Positions 46,881 to 56,485 of a stretch of 64,000 bases of DNA are shown here, piece by piece. Below the pieces are notes generated by a model. The model did no database searches. It saw nothing but the letters and a program-made list of their open reading frames with translations, and was not told where the DNA came from. The stretch spans positions 124,001 through 188,000 of the forward strand of contig CAVUDD010000004.1 in NCBI GenBank assembly GCA_963740205.1, in the 5' to 3' direction. Within the stretch, counting starts at the first letter, position 1, and each line of letters opens with the position of its first letter. This DNA is from UBA2137 sp963740205. GTDB lineage: Bacteria > Pseudomonadota > Alphaproteobacteria > Micavibrionales > Micavibrionaceae. The position numbers and the translations under genes are program-made.

Positions 46881-47759
46881 ATGAGTGAATTTATTGAATA
46901 TCCTCCTAATAGGGCGCATCACTTGAATAACATAAACTGTGTTTATTGTGGAAACTTGCTAATGGATAGTGAAAGTAATAAAGAGCACGTTGTTGGAAGG
47001 AGGTTTGTGCCCAAAGGATGCTTAGATGGTGAATGGAATTTAATTGCGAATGCTTGTTTGAAATGTAATGGCCATAAATCTAATCTAGAAGATGATATAT
47101 CAGCAATTACCATGCAGCCTGATGCATTCGGTAAATATAGTAATGATGATGATGTCTTGCAAAAAGAAGCAAAAAGAAAGGGCAGAAAATCACTTAGCCA
47201 AATTACTGGTAAACCCGTGATAAGAAGTCAATCCTCCATAAATATAGATTTTAAATCACCTGATTTTACGATGGAGTTTGGGTTTGTTGCTCCACCCCAA
47301 GTGTTACCAATTAGAGTATATCAGCTAGCTTGCTACCATGTTACGGGCTTCTTCTTTATGCAAACTTATAATAAAGAAACTAGAGCTGGGGGCTTTCCTC
47401 TGGGTGTTTTTATACCTTTAATTGAAGCTGATAAAGCTGATTGGGGTAATGACGTGATGAAATGGTTTATGAGAGAAACTGAAAATTGGGATACCAGATT
47501 GTACGCAATCACAGCCAAGGAATATTTTAAAATTTCATTTAAGAAAAATAGTAATGGGCTTTTAGCTTGGGCTATAGAATGGAATCAGAAAAAGCGCTGT
47601 ATAGGGTTTTGGGGACAAGAAATTGATATAAAGAAAACTATAAAAACTAAACCAATATTAGAGCGTCAATGTATTAATGGAGATACTAAAAATGGCTTGT
47701 TTGTAAGAACAGAAAAAGCCTTAAACCCTATAGAGGATAATCTATTTTGTAATCCTTGA
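46881..47759 (+). CDS. HNH-endonuclease-like protein
   Basis: A 292-residue protein whose N-terminal third carries an HNH/zinc arrangement: CVYCG near residue 21, EHVVGRRFVPKG near residue 35 (the catalytic-His position), NLIANACLKCNGHKSNLEDD near residues 52-71. The two CxxC pairs could hold a structural zinc. The rest, rich in aromatic residues, matches nothing I know. The gene is more AT-rich than its neighbours, has a weak ribosome site and sits alone between two terminated units, which suggests acquisition by transfer. It could be a stand-alone nuclease of a defence or mobile system; no methylase or partner is present. Confidence 0.75.
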   Translation: MSEFIEYPPNRAHHLNNINCVYCGNLLMDSESNKEHVVGRRFVPKGCLDGEWNLIANACLKCNGHKSNLEDDISAITMQPDAFGKYSNDDDVLQKEAKRKGRKSLSQITGKPVIRSQSSINIDFKSPDFTMEFGFVAPPQVLPIRVYQLACYHVTGFFFMQTYNKETRAGGFPLGVFIPLIEADKADWGNDVMKWFMRETENWDTRLYAITAKEYFKISFKKNSNGLLAWAIEWNQKKRCIGFWGQEIDIKKTIKTKPILERQCINGDTKNGLFVRTEKALNPIEDNLFCNP

Positions 47760-47764
47760 GAATT

Positions 47765-48634
47765 TTAATTGCTTACAAATTCACTGTAAGCCCTCATCAA
47801 CTTTCTCGTAACCTCACCAACCTGAAATGTGGTATTGTCGATTTTACCGATGGGTGTGACCTCGGCGGCGGTGCCTGTCACAAAGATTTCATCGGCCTGC
47901 ATCAATTCCTCTGGCAGGATATGTTTTTCCTCAACCTCTATACCGTTACCTTTGGCAAGCTGGATAACCGTTTGGCGGGTAATACCGTTGAGAAAACAAT
48001 CGGGGATGGGTGTTAATAATTTGCCGTCCTTGACCATAAACAAATTTGCGCCCGAGGATTCCGCCACAAGCCCTCGATAATCCAGCATCAACGCATCATG
48101 GTAACCATCCTTAACGGATTGATCCTTTGATAAGGTTCCAATCATGTACAATCCTGCCGCCTTGCTTTGTGAGGGGGCTGTGTCGGGTGCGGGTTTCTTC
48201 CATTTAGATGTCTTGAGGGTAATGCCTTTTTCTTTCAGTTCTGCTGGGAAGTAACTTGGCCATTGCCACATGGTTATGGCGACATTTACGCCTGCCCCTT
48301 GGGCGCTAATCCCCATGACCTCACCACCACGCCAAGCAAAGCACCTGATGTAGGCATCAGTGTAACCATTGGTTTTTAAAAGTGCATGTTTGGCCGTTTC
48401 AATTTCATCAACCGAGAAGGGAACATCCATGTTGAGTATATTGGCAGAGGTATGGAGACGTTGCGCATGTTCACGGCTTTTGAAGATTTTACCGTTATAG
48501 ACGCGCTCGCCCTCGAATACACACGAGCCGTAATGCAGGCTGTGGTTAATAATATGAATGGAAACATCATTCCATTGTTTAACTTCACCGTTGAGCCAAA
48601 CCTTTGTATGATGAACGCTTTCTGGTAACAGCAT
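47765..48634 (-). CDS. ilvE: Branched-chain amino acid aminotransferase
   Basis: Fold-type IV PLP aminotransferase, last step of Leu/Ile/Val synthesis. Visible are HSLHYGSCVFEGERVYNGKIF, R-loop AYIRCFAWRG, the PLP lysine in SQSKAAGLYM near residue 160, and the phosphate-binding GITRQTVIQLA and FVTGTAAEVTPI. Length 289 is normal. AAGGAGC ribosome site. It is divergent from an OmpR-type regulator; ilvE beside such a two-component pair (usually with a MarR gene, missing here) is common in Alphaproteobacteria. Confidence 0.95.
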   Translation of the reverse strand: MLLPESVHHTKVWLNGEVKQWNDVSIHIINHSLHYGSCVFEGERVYNGKIFKSREHAQRLHTSANILNMDVPFSVDEIETAKHALLKTNGYTDAYIRCFAWRGGEVMGISAQGAGVNVAITMWQWPSYFPAELKEKGITLKTSKWKKPAPDTAPSQSKAAGLYMIGTLSKDQSVKDGYHDALMLDYRGLVAESSGANLFMVKDGKLLTPIPDCFLNGITRQTVIQLAKGNGIEVEEKHILPEELMQADEIFVTGTAAEVTPIGKIDNTTFQVGEVTRKLMRAYSEFVSN

Positions 48635-48690
48635 AATTGCTCCTTATCCCTGTTTGATGTAATTATAAATCTGGTGAAGGCATAGGCGCA

Positions 48691-49383
48691 ATGGAATTAA
48701 ACGAAAATAAAACACATATACTGATTATTGATGACGATGAGCGTATCCGTAAATTGCTGTCGCGTTATTTGACAGAGAGCGGTTATCTTGTGTCCACCGC
48801 AGAGGATGCAAGGCACGCAAGCCAAATCCTCAAGGATTTCATTTATGATTTATTGATTGTTGATGTGATGATGCCAGGTGAGACTGGTTTTGAATTTGGG
48901 CAGAAATTCAGGCAGAAATCAGATGTCCCCATTCTCTATTTAACTGCAAAGACTGAATTATCCGATAAAGTTGAGGGCTATGAAGCTGGTGCGGATGATT
49001 ACGTATCAAAGCCGTTTGAACCACAAGAATTGCTATTGCGTATTACTGCGATATTGAAGCGCAAAGGTTTGAACATTCAGAAACAGGACAAAATCGAAAT
49101 TGGTGACTGGATTTATAAAAAGAAAACAGGGACATTGTCACATCAAATCATTGAAAAAGCGGTTTCTTTAACCGATGTTGAGGCAAAGTTATTGCAGGCC
49201 TTGTTAATGAAAAAGGGCAATATAGTCACGCGCGATGATTTGGCATTGTTATTGGATATAGGCGACAACAGCAGAACAATTGATGTTCAGGTCACACGAT
49301 TGCGCCGTAAGATTGAAGATGACCCTAGCAAGCCACATCTTTTACAAACGGTAAGAGGGAAGGGATATATTCTTCATGCTTAA
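48691..49383 (+). CDS. OmpR-family response regulator
   Basis: DNA-binding response regulator, 230 residues. Receiver domain with the acidic pocket LIIDDDERI, phospho-acceptor Asp in LLIVDVMMPGETG (about residue 57), Thr/Lys switch residues LYLTAKT and VSKPFEP; then a winged-helix C-terminal domain ending in VTRLRRKIEDDPSKPHLLQT. The kinase gene starts inside its stop (8-base overlap), so they are a cognate pair. Confidence 0.95.
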   Translation: MELNENKTHILIIDDDERIRKLLSRYLTESGYLVSTAEDARHASQILKDFIYDLLIVDVMMPGETGFEFGQKFRQKSDVPILYLTAKTELSDKVEGYEAGADDYVSKPFEPQELLLRITAILKRKGLNIQKQDKIEIGDWIYKKKTGTLSHQIIEKAVSLTDVEAKLLQALLMKKGNIVTRDDLALLLDIGDNSRTIDVQVTRLRRKIEDDPSKPHLLQTVRGKGYILHA

Positions 49384-50692
49384 TATTAAGAACCTTCTGC
49401 CCAGCACTTTGTTCGGACGTTCGCTCCTTATCATTTTATTGCCTGTTATCCTGTTACAGGTTATTTTGCTTACGGTTTTTCTTGATAACCACTTTAGGAA
49501 AATGACATCGCGCTATACTGAGAGTGTGGCGGGTGAAATTGCCTTTATTGTTGACGATCTTAATCGTGGACGACCATTTGAGGATTTACAAACAAAAGCG
49601 CAATCTCATTTGGAAATGCACTTAGAGCAAGTTTCAAAAAGCGATTACGATAACGTAGTTTCGCCTGTAAAGGGGCTTTGGGAGCGTTGGGTGTCAAAAT
49701 CTTTAAAAACCGTTTTGCAAGAAAACCTGAATTACCCTTTTAGAATTATCTATAATAATGATGCTGGTTTCGTGAAGGTTTTCATTAACGGTGATGGTAA
49801 TTATTTGCGTGTGACCTTTCCCGAGCGTAAGATTTTTACATCTTCTTCTTATATTTTTCTTGTATGGATGGTGGGGTCATCACTTTTTTTAAGCTTTATA
49901 GCCTTATGGTTTATGCGTAATCAGGTGCGCCCCATAAGGCGCCTCTCTGTTGCTGCCGAGCGTTTGGGACGTGGTCTTGATGTTGCAACCTTTAAGCCGA
50001 CTGGGTCGCGCGAGGTACGCCAAGCATCACAAGCTTTTTTGGTAATGAAGGAGCGTCTACAAAAGCAAATCGAGCAGAGAACAACGATGCTTGCGGGGAT
50101 ATCCCATGATTTGCGTACGCCCTTAACACGCCTCAAATTAAGCCTGAGTATGCTTGATAAAAGCGAAGACATTAAAGACATGCAGCATGACGTAAATGAA
50201 ATGGAACAGATGATTAAAGGGTATCTGGATTTTGTCCGTGGTGAGGGTGATGAGACGGTTAAGCGTGTGAAGCTTAATGAGTACCTTAATAATTTATGTC
50301 AGGATCAAAGGCTGGATAGCGTCGCTTTTGTTGATAAGACAGGTGAAGATATTTATTACTCCTTGCGCCCTCTTGCGATGGAACGAGCCATCACCAATAT
50401 CATTGTTAATGCAGGGCGTTACGGCGATAAAACTGTACTGACCTTGGCAAGGGAAGGTGAGTGGTTGGTTATAACTATAGAGGACAATGGAGCAGGTATT
50501 CCTGAAGAAAAATTCGAGGAGGTGTTTAGGCCTTTTTACCGTCTTGATGAAGCGCGAAGTGCCGATACAGGTGGTGTAGGTTTGGGTTTGACTATTGCTC
50601 AGGAAATTGTGCTGGCGCATGGGGGAGAGATAAAGCTTTCGAAAAGCGAAGATTTGGGCGGGCTTAAGGCCGATATTTATATGCCGTCATAG
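49376..50692 (+). CDS. EnvZ-like sensor histidine kinase
   Basis: Membrane sensor kinase paired with the regulator upstream. TM1 (LLIILLPVILLQVILLTVFL, residues about 16-35), a ~110-residue periplasmic part, TM2 (IFLVWMVGSSLFLSFIALWF), HAMP, the phospho-accepting His in AGISHDLRTPLTRLKL, the N box NIIVNAGRYGD and G boxes EDNGAGIPEE and GGVGLGLTIAQEI. Length 438. The ligand is unknown; EnvZ-like organisation suggests envelope sensing. Confidence 0.94.
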   Translation: MLNIKNLLPSTLFGRSLLIILLPVILLQVILLTVFLDNHFRKMTSRYTESVAGEIAFIVDDLNRGRPFEDLQTKAQSHLEMHLEQVSKSDYDNVVSPVKGLWERWVSKSLKTVLQENLNYPFRIIYNNDAGFVKVFINGDGNYLRVTFPERKIFTSSSYIFLVWMVGSSLFLSFIALWFMRNQVRPIRRLSVAAERLGRGLDVATFKPTGSREVRQASQAFLVMKERLQKQIEQRTTMLAGISHDLRTPLTRLKLSLSMLDKSEDIKDMQHDVNEMEQMIKGYLDFVRGEGDETVKRVKLNEYLNNLCQDQRLDSVAFVDKTGEDIYYSLRPLAMERAITNIIVNAGRYGDKTVLTLAREGEWLVITIEDNGAGIPEEKFEEVFRPFYRLDEARSADTGGVGLGLTIAQEIVLAHGGEIKLSKSEDLGGLKADIYMPS

Positions 50693-50771
50693 TCTTTTCA
50701 GGAATTAATTTTGTTTACTCAACCTTAATGTCTCTCAAGCATGATAGAATTGTTTAAAGACGAAATATTCT

Positions 50772-53415
50772 ATGACTGATTTAGATACAAAAAAACCAAT
50801 CCGTTTTGATGCCCAGAAATTGAAAAATATTCTCTCAGGGCAAGCCGGGCTTGTGCTCTCAGGAGCCGTTTTGAGTATCGTGGTCTTTATTGGCTTACAC
50901 CTTTATGTAAGCAAGGCGGTTAATGACCTTAAAGGTATGCGGGTTGAGACAACTGTTCAATCGCTTCAGGGCGATATCGATGATATTCAAAAAGAATTTA
51001 ATGCACTGTCCCAGATCGTAAAGGTCGCCAATGATAAAAATCTTATAGAAGCTAATTTCTTGAGAAATATTGTTTCGGAGGATCTTGGTGCCTATGAAGC
51101 AGTCCTGTGGTTAGATTTACAGCCTATGGTGCAATCCAAACAGATTAAGCCAATTGTTTTGTCGGAAAATGTTCCTGCAGGGCTTCTTAAAAGCCATTAT
51201 CTTGTAACGGAAAATATTACAAAGATTTTTCAGGTTTACTTGAGCGATAAGGCTCAACCAAAGGGCGGATACGTTCAGGATTTCACATTCAACGCTACGC
51301 CTGATTATAGAGGCATATGGGCTATTTCAGGAAAACCTTTGGTTCTGTCTCAACAGATAGTATCGAGTGAAAGTGGTAATGGTGGGATATTGCTAGCTTT
51401 TATTAATATAGAGAGCGCTCTTCATGGCCTTGAGTTTAAAAATATTAGCGAGATTTCAAGTCTTTCAATTGCTCTTGATAACAACCAGCTTTTATATGAT
51501 TTAAAAGTAAATAGCGGAAATATAGATTCCTCTACACATGCTGATTTTTCGGTTCCTTTATATAATAGAAACTTATCGGGACAGATATCTTTTCAAAAAC
51601 CAACGCATATTAGTTTTTTAAAGCGTATCCCTTTTTTAGGTATGTTTGTTATTTGGGTTTTGACTGGGATTCTTGTGGTTATGCGCTCCGCTATTCTTAA
51701 AAAGGCGCGGGACATGTTTGCCTTGAATAAAAATCTCGTTGATAAAAACCAAGAAATTATGCTGGAGATGCGTAAGCGCGAGAATTTAAACCAGAAAGTT
51801 CGTAAATCCGAACGCGAGAACAGAGCTATTATTAATGCGGTATCGGATGTTATTTTTGAGATTGATGAGACTGGTAAAATCCAATTTATAAATGAGACAT
51901 GGTTTAGAATTACGGGTTTTTCTGTGGCAGAAACAATTGGTCGCAATTTGGTGGGATACTTTGATGGTGAACACAGAGATGTTGAAGAAGAAAACTTTAA
52001 TCTACTTATTCAAGGTAAGAAAGCCGCTTATACAAATATGATATCACTTGTTACAAGTTCACAAGAAACGCGACCTGCAGAATTAAGAATTTCCATGTTG
52101 AGGCAGGACGAAGGTAAAAACCTACGTATAGTGGGAACACTGACTGACTTACAAGAAAAAGAGCAAGCGGAACGCGCAGTTCATGAAGCGCAAGAAAATT
52201 ACAAACGTATTTGGCAAAATGCGGCTAATGGTATCTTTGAAATTGCCTTGAATGGACAGGTTTTATCTGCCAACCCTGCTATGGCGAAGATTTTAGGCTA
52301 TGAATCGCCAGAAGATATGATTGGTAAAGTTACCAACATAAATAAAGAGATATACGAGAGCTTGGACGAAAAGAAAGCTTACCTCAATGCGGCAATGGCC
52401 ACAGGTGACCCTGTAAGATTTGAAATCAAAGCCAAACGTTTAAATGGTGAGGACATCTGGTTGAGTGAGTCTCTTGTGGCGGTATTTGATAAGGATAACC
52501 GTGTCACGCATTTCGAAGGAACTATGGAAGATATCACCGAGCGTAAAATGGCAGATATTACATTGAAAAAGGCTAAGCTGGAGTCTGATATGGCCAACCG
52601 AGCCAAGACGGACTTCTTGGCCAATATGAGCCATGAATTAAGAACACCCTTGAATAGCATTATCGGATTTGCAGAACTTATTAAAAACCAGATTTCTGGC
52701 AAAACTGATCCCACTTATGTTGAATATGCGTCTGAAATTCATGAAAGTGGTAATGGTTTATTACGTATCATTACCCAAATTCTAGATGTTTCAAAAATAG
52801 AAGGTGGAGATCGTAAACTTAATGAGAAGTCTTGTAAGTGTTCATAAATCAGCAAATATATGTATTGAATTAATGGCAACAAAGATTGCTGAGAAGCAAT
52901 TGGAAGTCGTTAATACTATACCAGAGGATATAGAAAGTCTTGTTGCTGAGGACAGATCTGTAAGGCAGATGTTTTACAATCTTTTTTCCAACGCCGTAAA
53001 ATTTACACCTAATCAGGGAAAAATTACATTATCTGCGTCGCGGGATAACGAGAGTAACTTCTGTGTTTCCTTTTCTGATACTGGGGCAGGACTTACAGAA
53101 GAAGAGCTTCAACGTGCCATGACACCTTTTGATATTATAGAAGGTGACCACTCACGAGATACCTATGGTATGGGGCTTGGTTTAACATTGGTTCAGATGC
53201 TTATTAAACTGCATGGCGGCAAGCTAGAAATGCAATCGGAAAAGGAAAAGGGGACAACCGCTACACTGGTTTTCCCAGCCGAGCGTGTGCGTGAGAATAG
53301 CAAAAAATCCCAAGAGGATTCAGCTAAAACGAATAATGTTGATGAGCGAGAGACGCAAAGCGGAGTAAGTCATCAAGAAGCAGATGTGTTTGAAACACCG
53401 AAAAGTGTTCATTAA
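50772..53415 (+). CDS. CHASE/PAS sensor histidine kinase (one-base frameshift)
   Basis: Second membrane kinase, 880 residues when repaired. TM1 near residue 30, a periplasmic CHASE-like sensor (about 50-270), TM2 (GMFVIWVLTGILVVM), a coiled coil, two PAS domains (about 345-460 and 470-590) and the kinase core with FLANMSHELRTPLNSIIGFAEL. The first frame stops at 52845 just after GDRKLNE; the second carries on with SLVSVHKSANICIEL and the N, G1 and G2 boxes (NLFSNAVKFTP, DTGAGLTEEE, MGLGLTLVQ). One extra base near 52825-52829 accounts for it, since LNE then SLVSVHKSANICIEL aligns without gap to relatives. No response regulator follows, so it may feed a phosphorelay elsewhere. Confidence 0.88.
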
Positions 53416-54044
53416 TTATCTTCAAGATATTCTGCTACTTCATTTATACTCATTTTTAATGCCGTGTTTGCAATTTCATAGGAAAACCCTTGCCTTGCAA
53501 GTGCAGATAAATCTTTATCGTAAGCATTTTCCTTGTCGCGCAAGGCAAATAAACCGCGCCGTTTTTTCTTGAGATAAATGAGTGCGGATTTGAGGTCCTC
53601 CTGTTTAGGGTTTTCAACGTGCAGCACTTTTTTCAAAAGGTCACCCACTATACCCTTTTCATGAAGTTTAGAAGATATACGCGCCTGCGATGTTCCCTTG
53701 TTACGCAAGGATTTGACCAATGCCCCTGCATAGGCTTCATCATTAAGGTAACCATATTCAATGAACTTATTAGTGACTTCATCAAGCATTTCAAGGGCTT
53801 TGGATTCTTCTGGGTCATTGTGATGTTTTATGGATGTTGTAATTTTGCGCATCATCACTTTTCGAAATTGCGCAGTGCTGGCAGGGAAGCGCTGTAAGTA
53901 ATAAAGGCCTGAATTGGAAAGATAGCTCGCTGTAATTTTTTTTGGAGGGCGAGGTTTCTTCTTTTTTTGCTGCTCTTTTGCTCTATATTTAAAGCCTTGT
54001 TCAGAACTGTTTCTGCCGTCAGGGGATTGTGCATTTTCCTTCAT
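53412..54044 (-). CDS. recX: RecX-family regulatory protein
   Basis: Modulator of RecA filaments. The central and C-terminal helical repeats of RecX are visible (AYLSNSGLYYLQRFPASTAQFRKVM, YLNDEAYAGALVKSLRNKGTSQARI, LARQGFSYEIANTAL; each quoted in family order). An N-terminal basic stretch (KKKKPRPPKK) is an addition. Start taken at the ATG at 54044; a TTG at 54056 is possible and neither has a good ribosome site. It overlaps the kinase stop by four bases, tail to tail. recA is not in the window. Confidence 0.82.
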   Translation of the reverse strand: MKENAQSPDGRNSSEQGFKYRAKEQQKKKKPRPPKKITASYLSNSGLYYLQRFPASTAQFRKVMMRKITTSIKHHNDPEESKALEMLDEVTNKFIEYGYLNDEAYAGALVKSLRNKGTSQARISSKLHEKGIVGDLLKKVLHVENPKQEDLKSALIYLKKKRRGLFALRDKENAYDKDLSALARQGFSYEIANTALKMSINEVAEYLEDN

Positions 54045-54112
54045 ATAGATATACAAGCATATCTCTGAAAAAATAACAGGGTTTAAATTTCATTATTGAG
54101 GCAATTAATCCA

Positions 54113-54916
54113 ATGGATTCACAACAAATATACAAACTTCAACACTTTGGACTGTTTAACTGGGTGGGTTTATACACTTTCAGTAAAAAGGAAGTGCTGC
54201 GCTTTTTCAGCGTCTATATGCAAACTCTCGTTGCTCCTGTTGTAACAATGCTTTTATTTTATGCCGTTTTTTCCCTAGCTTTGGGAGGCGCAGATCGCGT
54301 AGTGGAAGGTGTGCCGTTCATGGTTTTTGTGGCGCCGGGGCTTATCGTTATGGCTATGGCTCAAAACTCTTTTGCCAACACATCTTCTTCAATTGTAATT
54401 GCCAAGGTTCAAGGTAATATCGTTGACATATTGATGCCGCCATTATCAGCACTTGAGATATTAATAGGTTATACAGCAGGAGCAGTTATACGTGGGCTAA
54501 CCATAGGATTTTTTGGTTATATTGCCTTGAGTATTTTCACAGATATTCCTCACTATAATATTATCTACCTCATATTATTTGGGTTTCTGGGTTCCATGAT
54601 GCTTGGCACTATGGGACTTATTGGTGGAATATGGGCGAATAAATTTGATCATATAGCAGCAGTCACTAATTTTATTATTACTCCGTTAGCTTTTCTTTCA
54701 GGTACATTTTATGCAATGGAGAGCCTGCCAGGTATCTGGAGAACAATCGCCTTATTTAATCCCTTCTTTTACATGATTAATGGTTTCCGATATGGAGCAA
54801 CAGGTATTACCGAGGCGCATATTGGATTGAGTTTGATAATACTGATTGGCTTTAATATATTTTTGTCCTTTATCGCCCACAGAATGCTCGATAAGGGCTA
54901 TAAACTAAAGTCATAA
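54113..54916 (+). CDS. ABC-2 type transporter permease
   Basis: A 267-residue inner-membrane protein with six hydrophobic segments, the ABC-2 pattern (VYMQTLVAPVVTMLLFYAVF; FMVFVAPGLIVMAM; ITPLAFLSGTFY; FNPFFYMINGFRYG) of the YadH/NodJ-like group. Such permeases pair with a separate YadG-like ATPase; none lies next to it, so the partner must be elsewhere. hslO follows after four bases. Confidence 0.9.
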   Translation: MDSQQIYKLQHFGLFNWVGLYTFSKKEVLRFFSVYMQTLVAPVVTMLLFYAVFSLALGGADRVVEGVPFMVFVAPGLIVMAMAQNSFANTSSSIVIAKVQGNIVDILMPPLSALEILIGYTAGAVIRGLTIGFFGYIALSIFTDIPHYNIIYLILFGFLGSMMLGTMGLIGGIWANKFDHIAAVTNFIITPLAFLSGTFYAMESLPGIWRTIALFNPFFYMINGFRYGATGITEAHIGLSLIILIGFNIFLSFIAHRMLDKGYKLKS

Positions 54917-54920
54917 GCCT

Positions 54921-55865
54921 ATGTCAAAAAAGCCTCCTAAATCATCGGATAAGAAGTCGGGGAAAAGCATTGTCGATTTTCCTCTGCCTCAGGATAACAT
55001 AGTTCAGGGTTTTCAGCTTGAGGCCTCCTCTATTCGTGGGAATATTTTAAAGCTTGGAAGTGTACTGGATGAAATTCTTGAGCCGCATAACTATCCTGCG
55101 CCTATTGATAAGTTAACATCGGAAACAGTTATTCTGGCTTTAATATTGTCATCCATTTTGAAGTATCAGGGAATATTTACGCTTCAAATTCAGGGGCAAG
55201 GCGCACTATCTATGATAGTGGCTGACATTGATGCCAATGGCGGGGTTCGAGCATGTGCGAGCTATAATGAGGAAAAATTAAAAGCTATCGATAATTATGA
55301 GAATGCGTCCCTTGAAGATCTTTTTGGGAAGGCCTATCTGGCATTCACAGTTGACCCTGGTGAAGATATGGAAAGGTATCAGGGCATTGTTGCATTAGAG
55401 GGCGATACTCTTGAGCAGGCGGTTAAACATTATTTTTCTCAATCCGAACAGCTTGAAACAGTTATTAAGTTAGCAACTAAAAAAACATCAAAAGGCTGGC
55501 GCGGTGGAAGTATTATGATCCAACGTATGCCTCTAGATTCTTCGGCTGTCCAAGAGGAAATTAAAGAGATAGTCGATGAAAACTGGACGCGTTCAAGCAT
55601 TTTGCTGGATACGGTTACTGATAAGGAATTGCTGGATAGTAAACTTCATGAAAATACTTTGCTTATGCGACTTTTTCATGAAGAAGGAATTAGGGTTTTT
55701 ACCGCAGAAGAAATCAGACATACCTGCCGCTGTTCTGAGGATAAACTCAAGCAAGTATTGAGTACTTTGCCAAAAGATGACCTTGAACACATTACCGTTA
55801 ATGGTAAAGTAGAGGTGAAATGTGAGTTTTGTAGTCACATCTATCTCCTCGACCCACCAAGGTAA
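54921..55865 (+). CDS. hslO: Redox-regulated chaperone Hsp33
   Basis: Holdase activated by oxidative unfolding. The C-terminal zinc switch CxC...CxxC is present as CRCSEDKL (residues about 268-275) and CEFCSHIYLL (about 302). The N-terminal chaperone domain matches the family (FQLEASSIRGNILKLG; LQIQGQGALSMIVADI). Length 314 is normal. It sits between the ABC-2 permease and a lipoprotein gene with 2-4 base gaps, so all three form one operon. Confidence 0.95.
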   Translation: MSKKPPKSSDKKSGKSIVDFPLPQDNIVQGFQLEASSIRGNILKLGSVLDEILEPHNYPAPIDKLTSETVILALILSSILKYQGIFTLQIQGQGALSMIVADIDANGGVRACASYNEEKLKAIDNYENASLEDLFGKAYLAFTVDPGEDMERYQGIVALEGDTLEQAVKHYFSQSEQLETVIKLATKKTSKGWRGGSIMIQRMPLDSSAVQEEIKEIVDENWTRSSILLDTVTDKELLDSKLHENTLLMRLFHEEGIRVFTAEEIRHTCRCSEDKLKQVLSTLPKDDLEHITVNGKVEVKCEFCSHIYLLDPPR

Positions 55866-55867
55866 AG

Positions 55868-56479
55868 ATGGATATAAAGAAGCTTCTACTAACGGTTTGT
55901 CTCTTAACGCTCACATCTGCATGTGAAACCTCGTCCATAGGGACAGGTTCTACTTCTTTGCCCACTTTGACATTTGAAAACTATCAGCCGGTACAAATTA
56001 ATCTAGGATCTGTGAGTATAATCAGAGATCAGATGGCAATTAAGAGCTATGAGGACGTTGTCTACTTTCCGATAGACGTAGAAAAATCGATAGACAGATA
56101 CCTCCATAAGCGTTTTCAAAGTCAGGCGGCATATAAATCCAATTCTAATAGAAGTACGACAATAACACTTGGAAACCTTGAAACATCCGCGAAAGAAGTA
56201 AAGAAAGAAAAGCCATCATTTGTAGAGAATTTCAAGCAAGTTTTTGCGGGGAGAACTCATTACAAAATAGATGGCTTAGTTAAAATGGAGATGGCTTGCG
56301 GTGATGAGAGGCGTCATATATCTCAGAGTTTAAACTTTCATAAGCAAGTGAGTGTTTCTAACGCGTCATCACCATATGAAAGAGACTTAACCATTATTAA
56401 TATGATGGAAGAATTAATATCTAATATTGACCCTGAATTGGTAAGGATATTGGATGGTTTTGCGCATACTTGCTCTTAG
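55868..56479 (+). CDS. Lipoprotein, unknown
   Basis: A 203-residue protein with a lipobox (LTSAC, Cys about residue 19) after a short hydrophobic signal, so a lipoprotein and substrate of the Lgt encoded at 29218. The mature part has DVEKSIDRYLHKRFQ and a YKIDGLVKMEMACGD segment, as in small conserved alphaproteobacterial lipoproteins next to hslO, whose role is unknown. Starts two bases after hslO. Convergent with trkH. Confidence 0.78.
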   Translation: MDIKKLLLTVCLLTLTSACETSSIGTGSTSLPTLTFENYQPVQINLGSVSIIRDQMAIKSYEDVVYFPIDVEKSIDRYLHKRFQSQAAYKSNSNRSTTITLGNLETSAKEVKKEKPSFVENFKQVFAGRTHYKIDGLVKMEMACGDERRHISQSLNFHKQVSVSNASSPYERDLTIINMMEELISNIDPELVRILDGFAHTCS

Positions 56480-56485
56480 AGGGCT

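Noticed and set aside
4359..53415. Programmed +1 frameshifting in rph, murJ, ychF and others, modelled on prfB (for example GTT TGA A in rph)
   Set aside because: Only the rph join resembles the RF2 site, and it lacks an upstream AGGAGG stimulator. In pth and the kinase the needed shift is far from the zero-frame stop. Kept only as an alternative to sequencing error.
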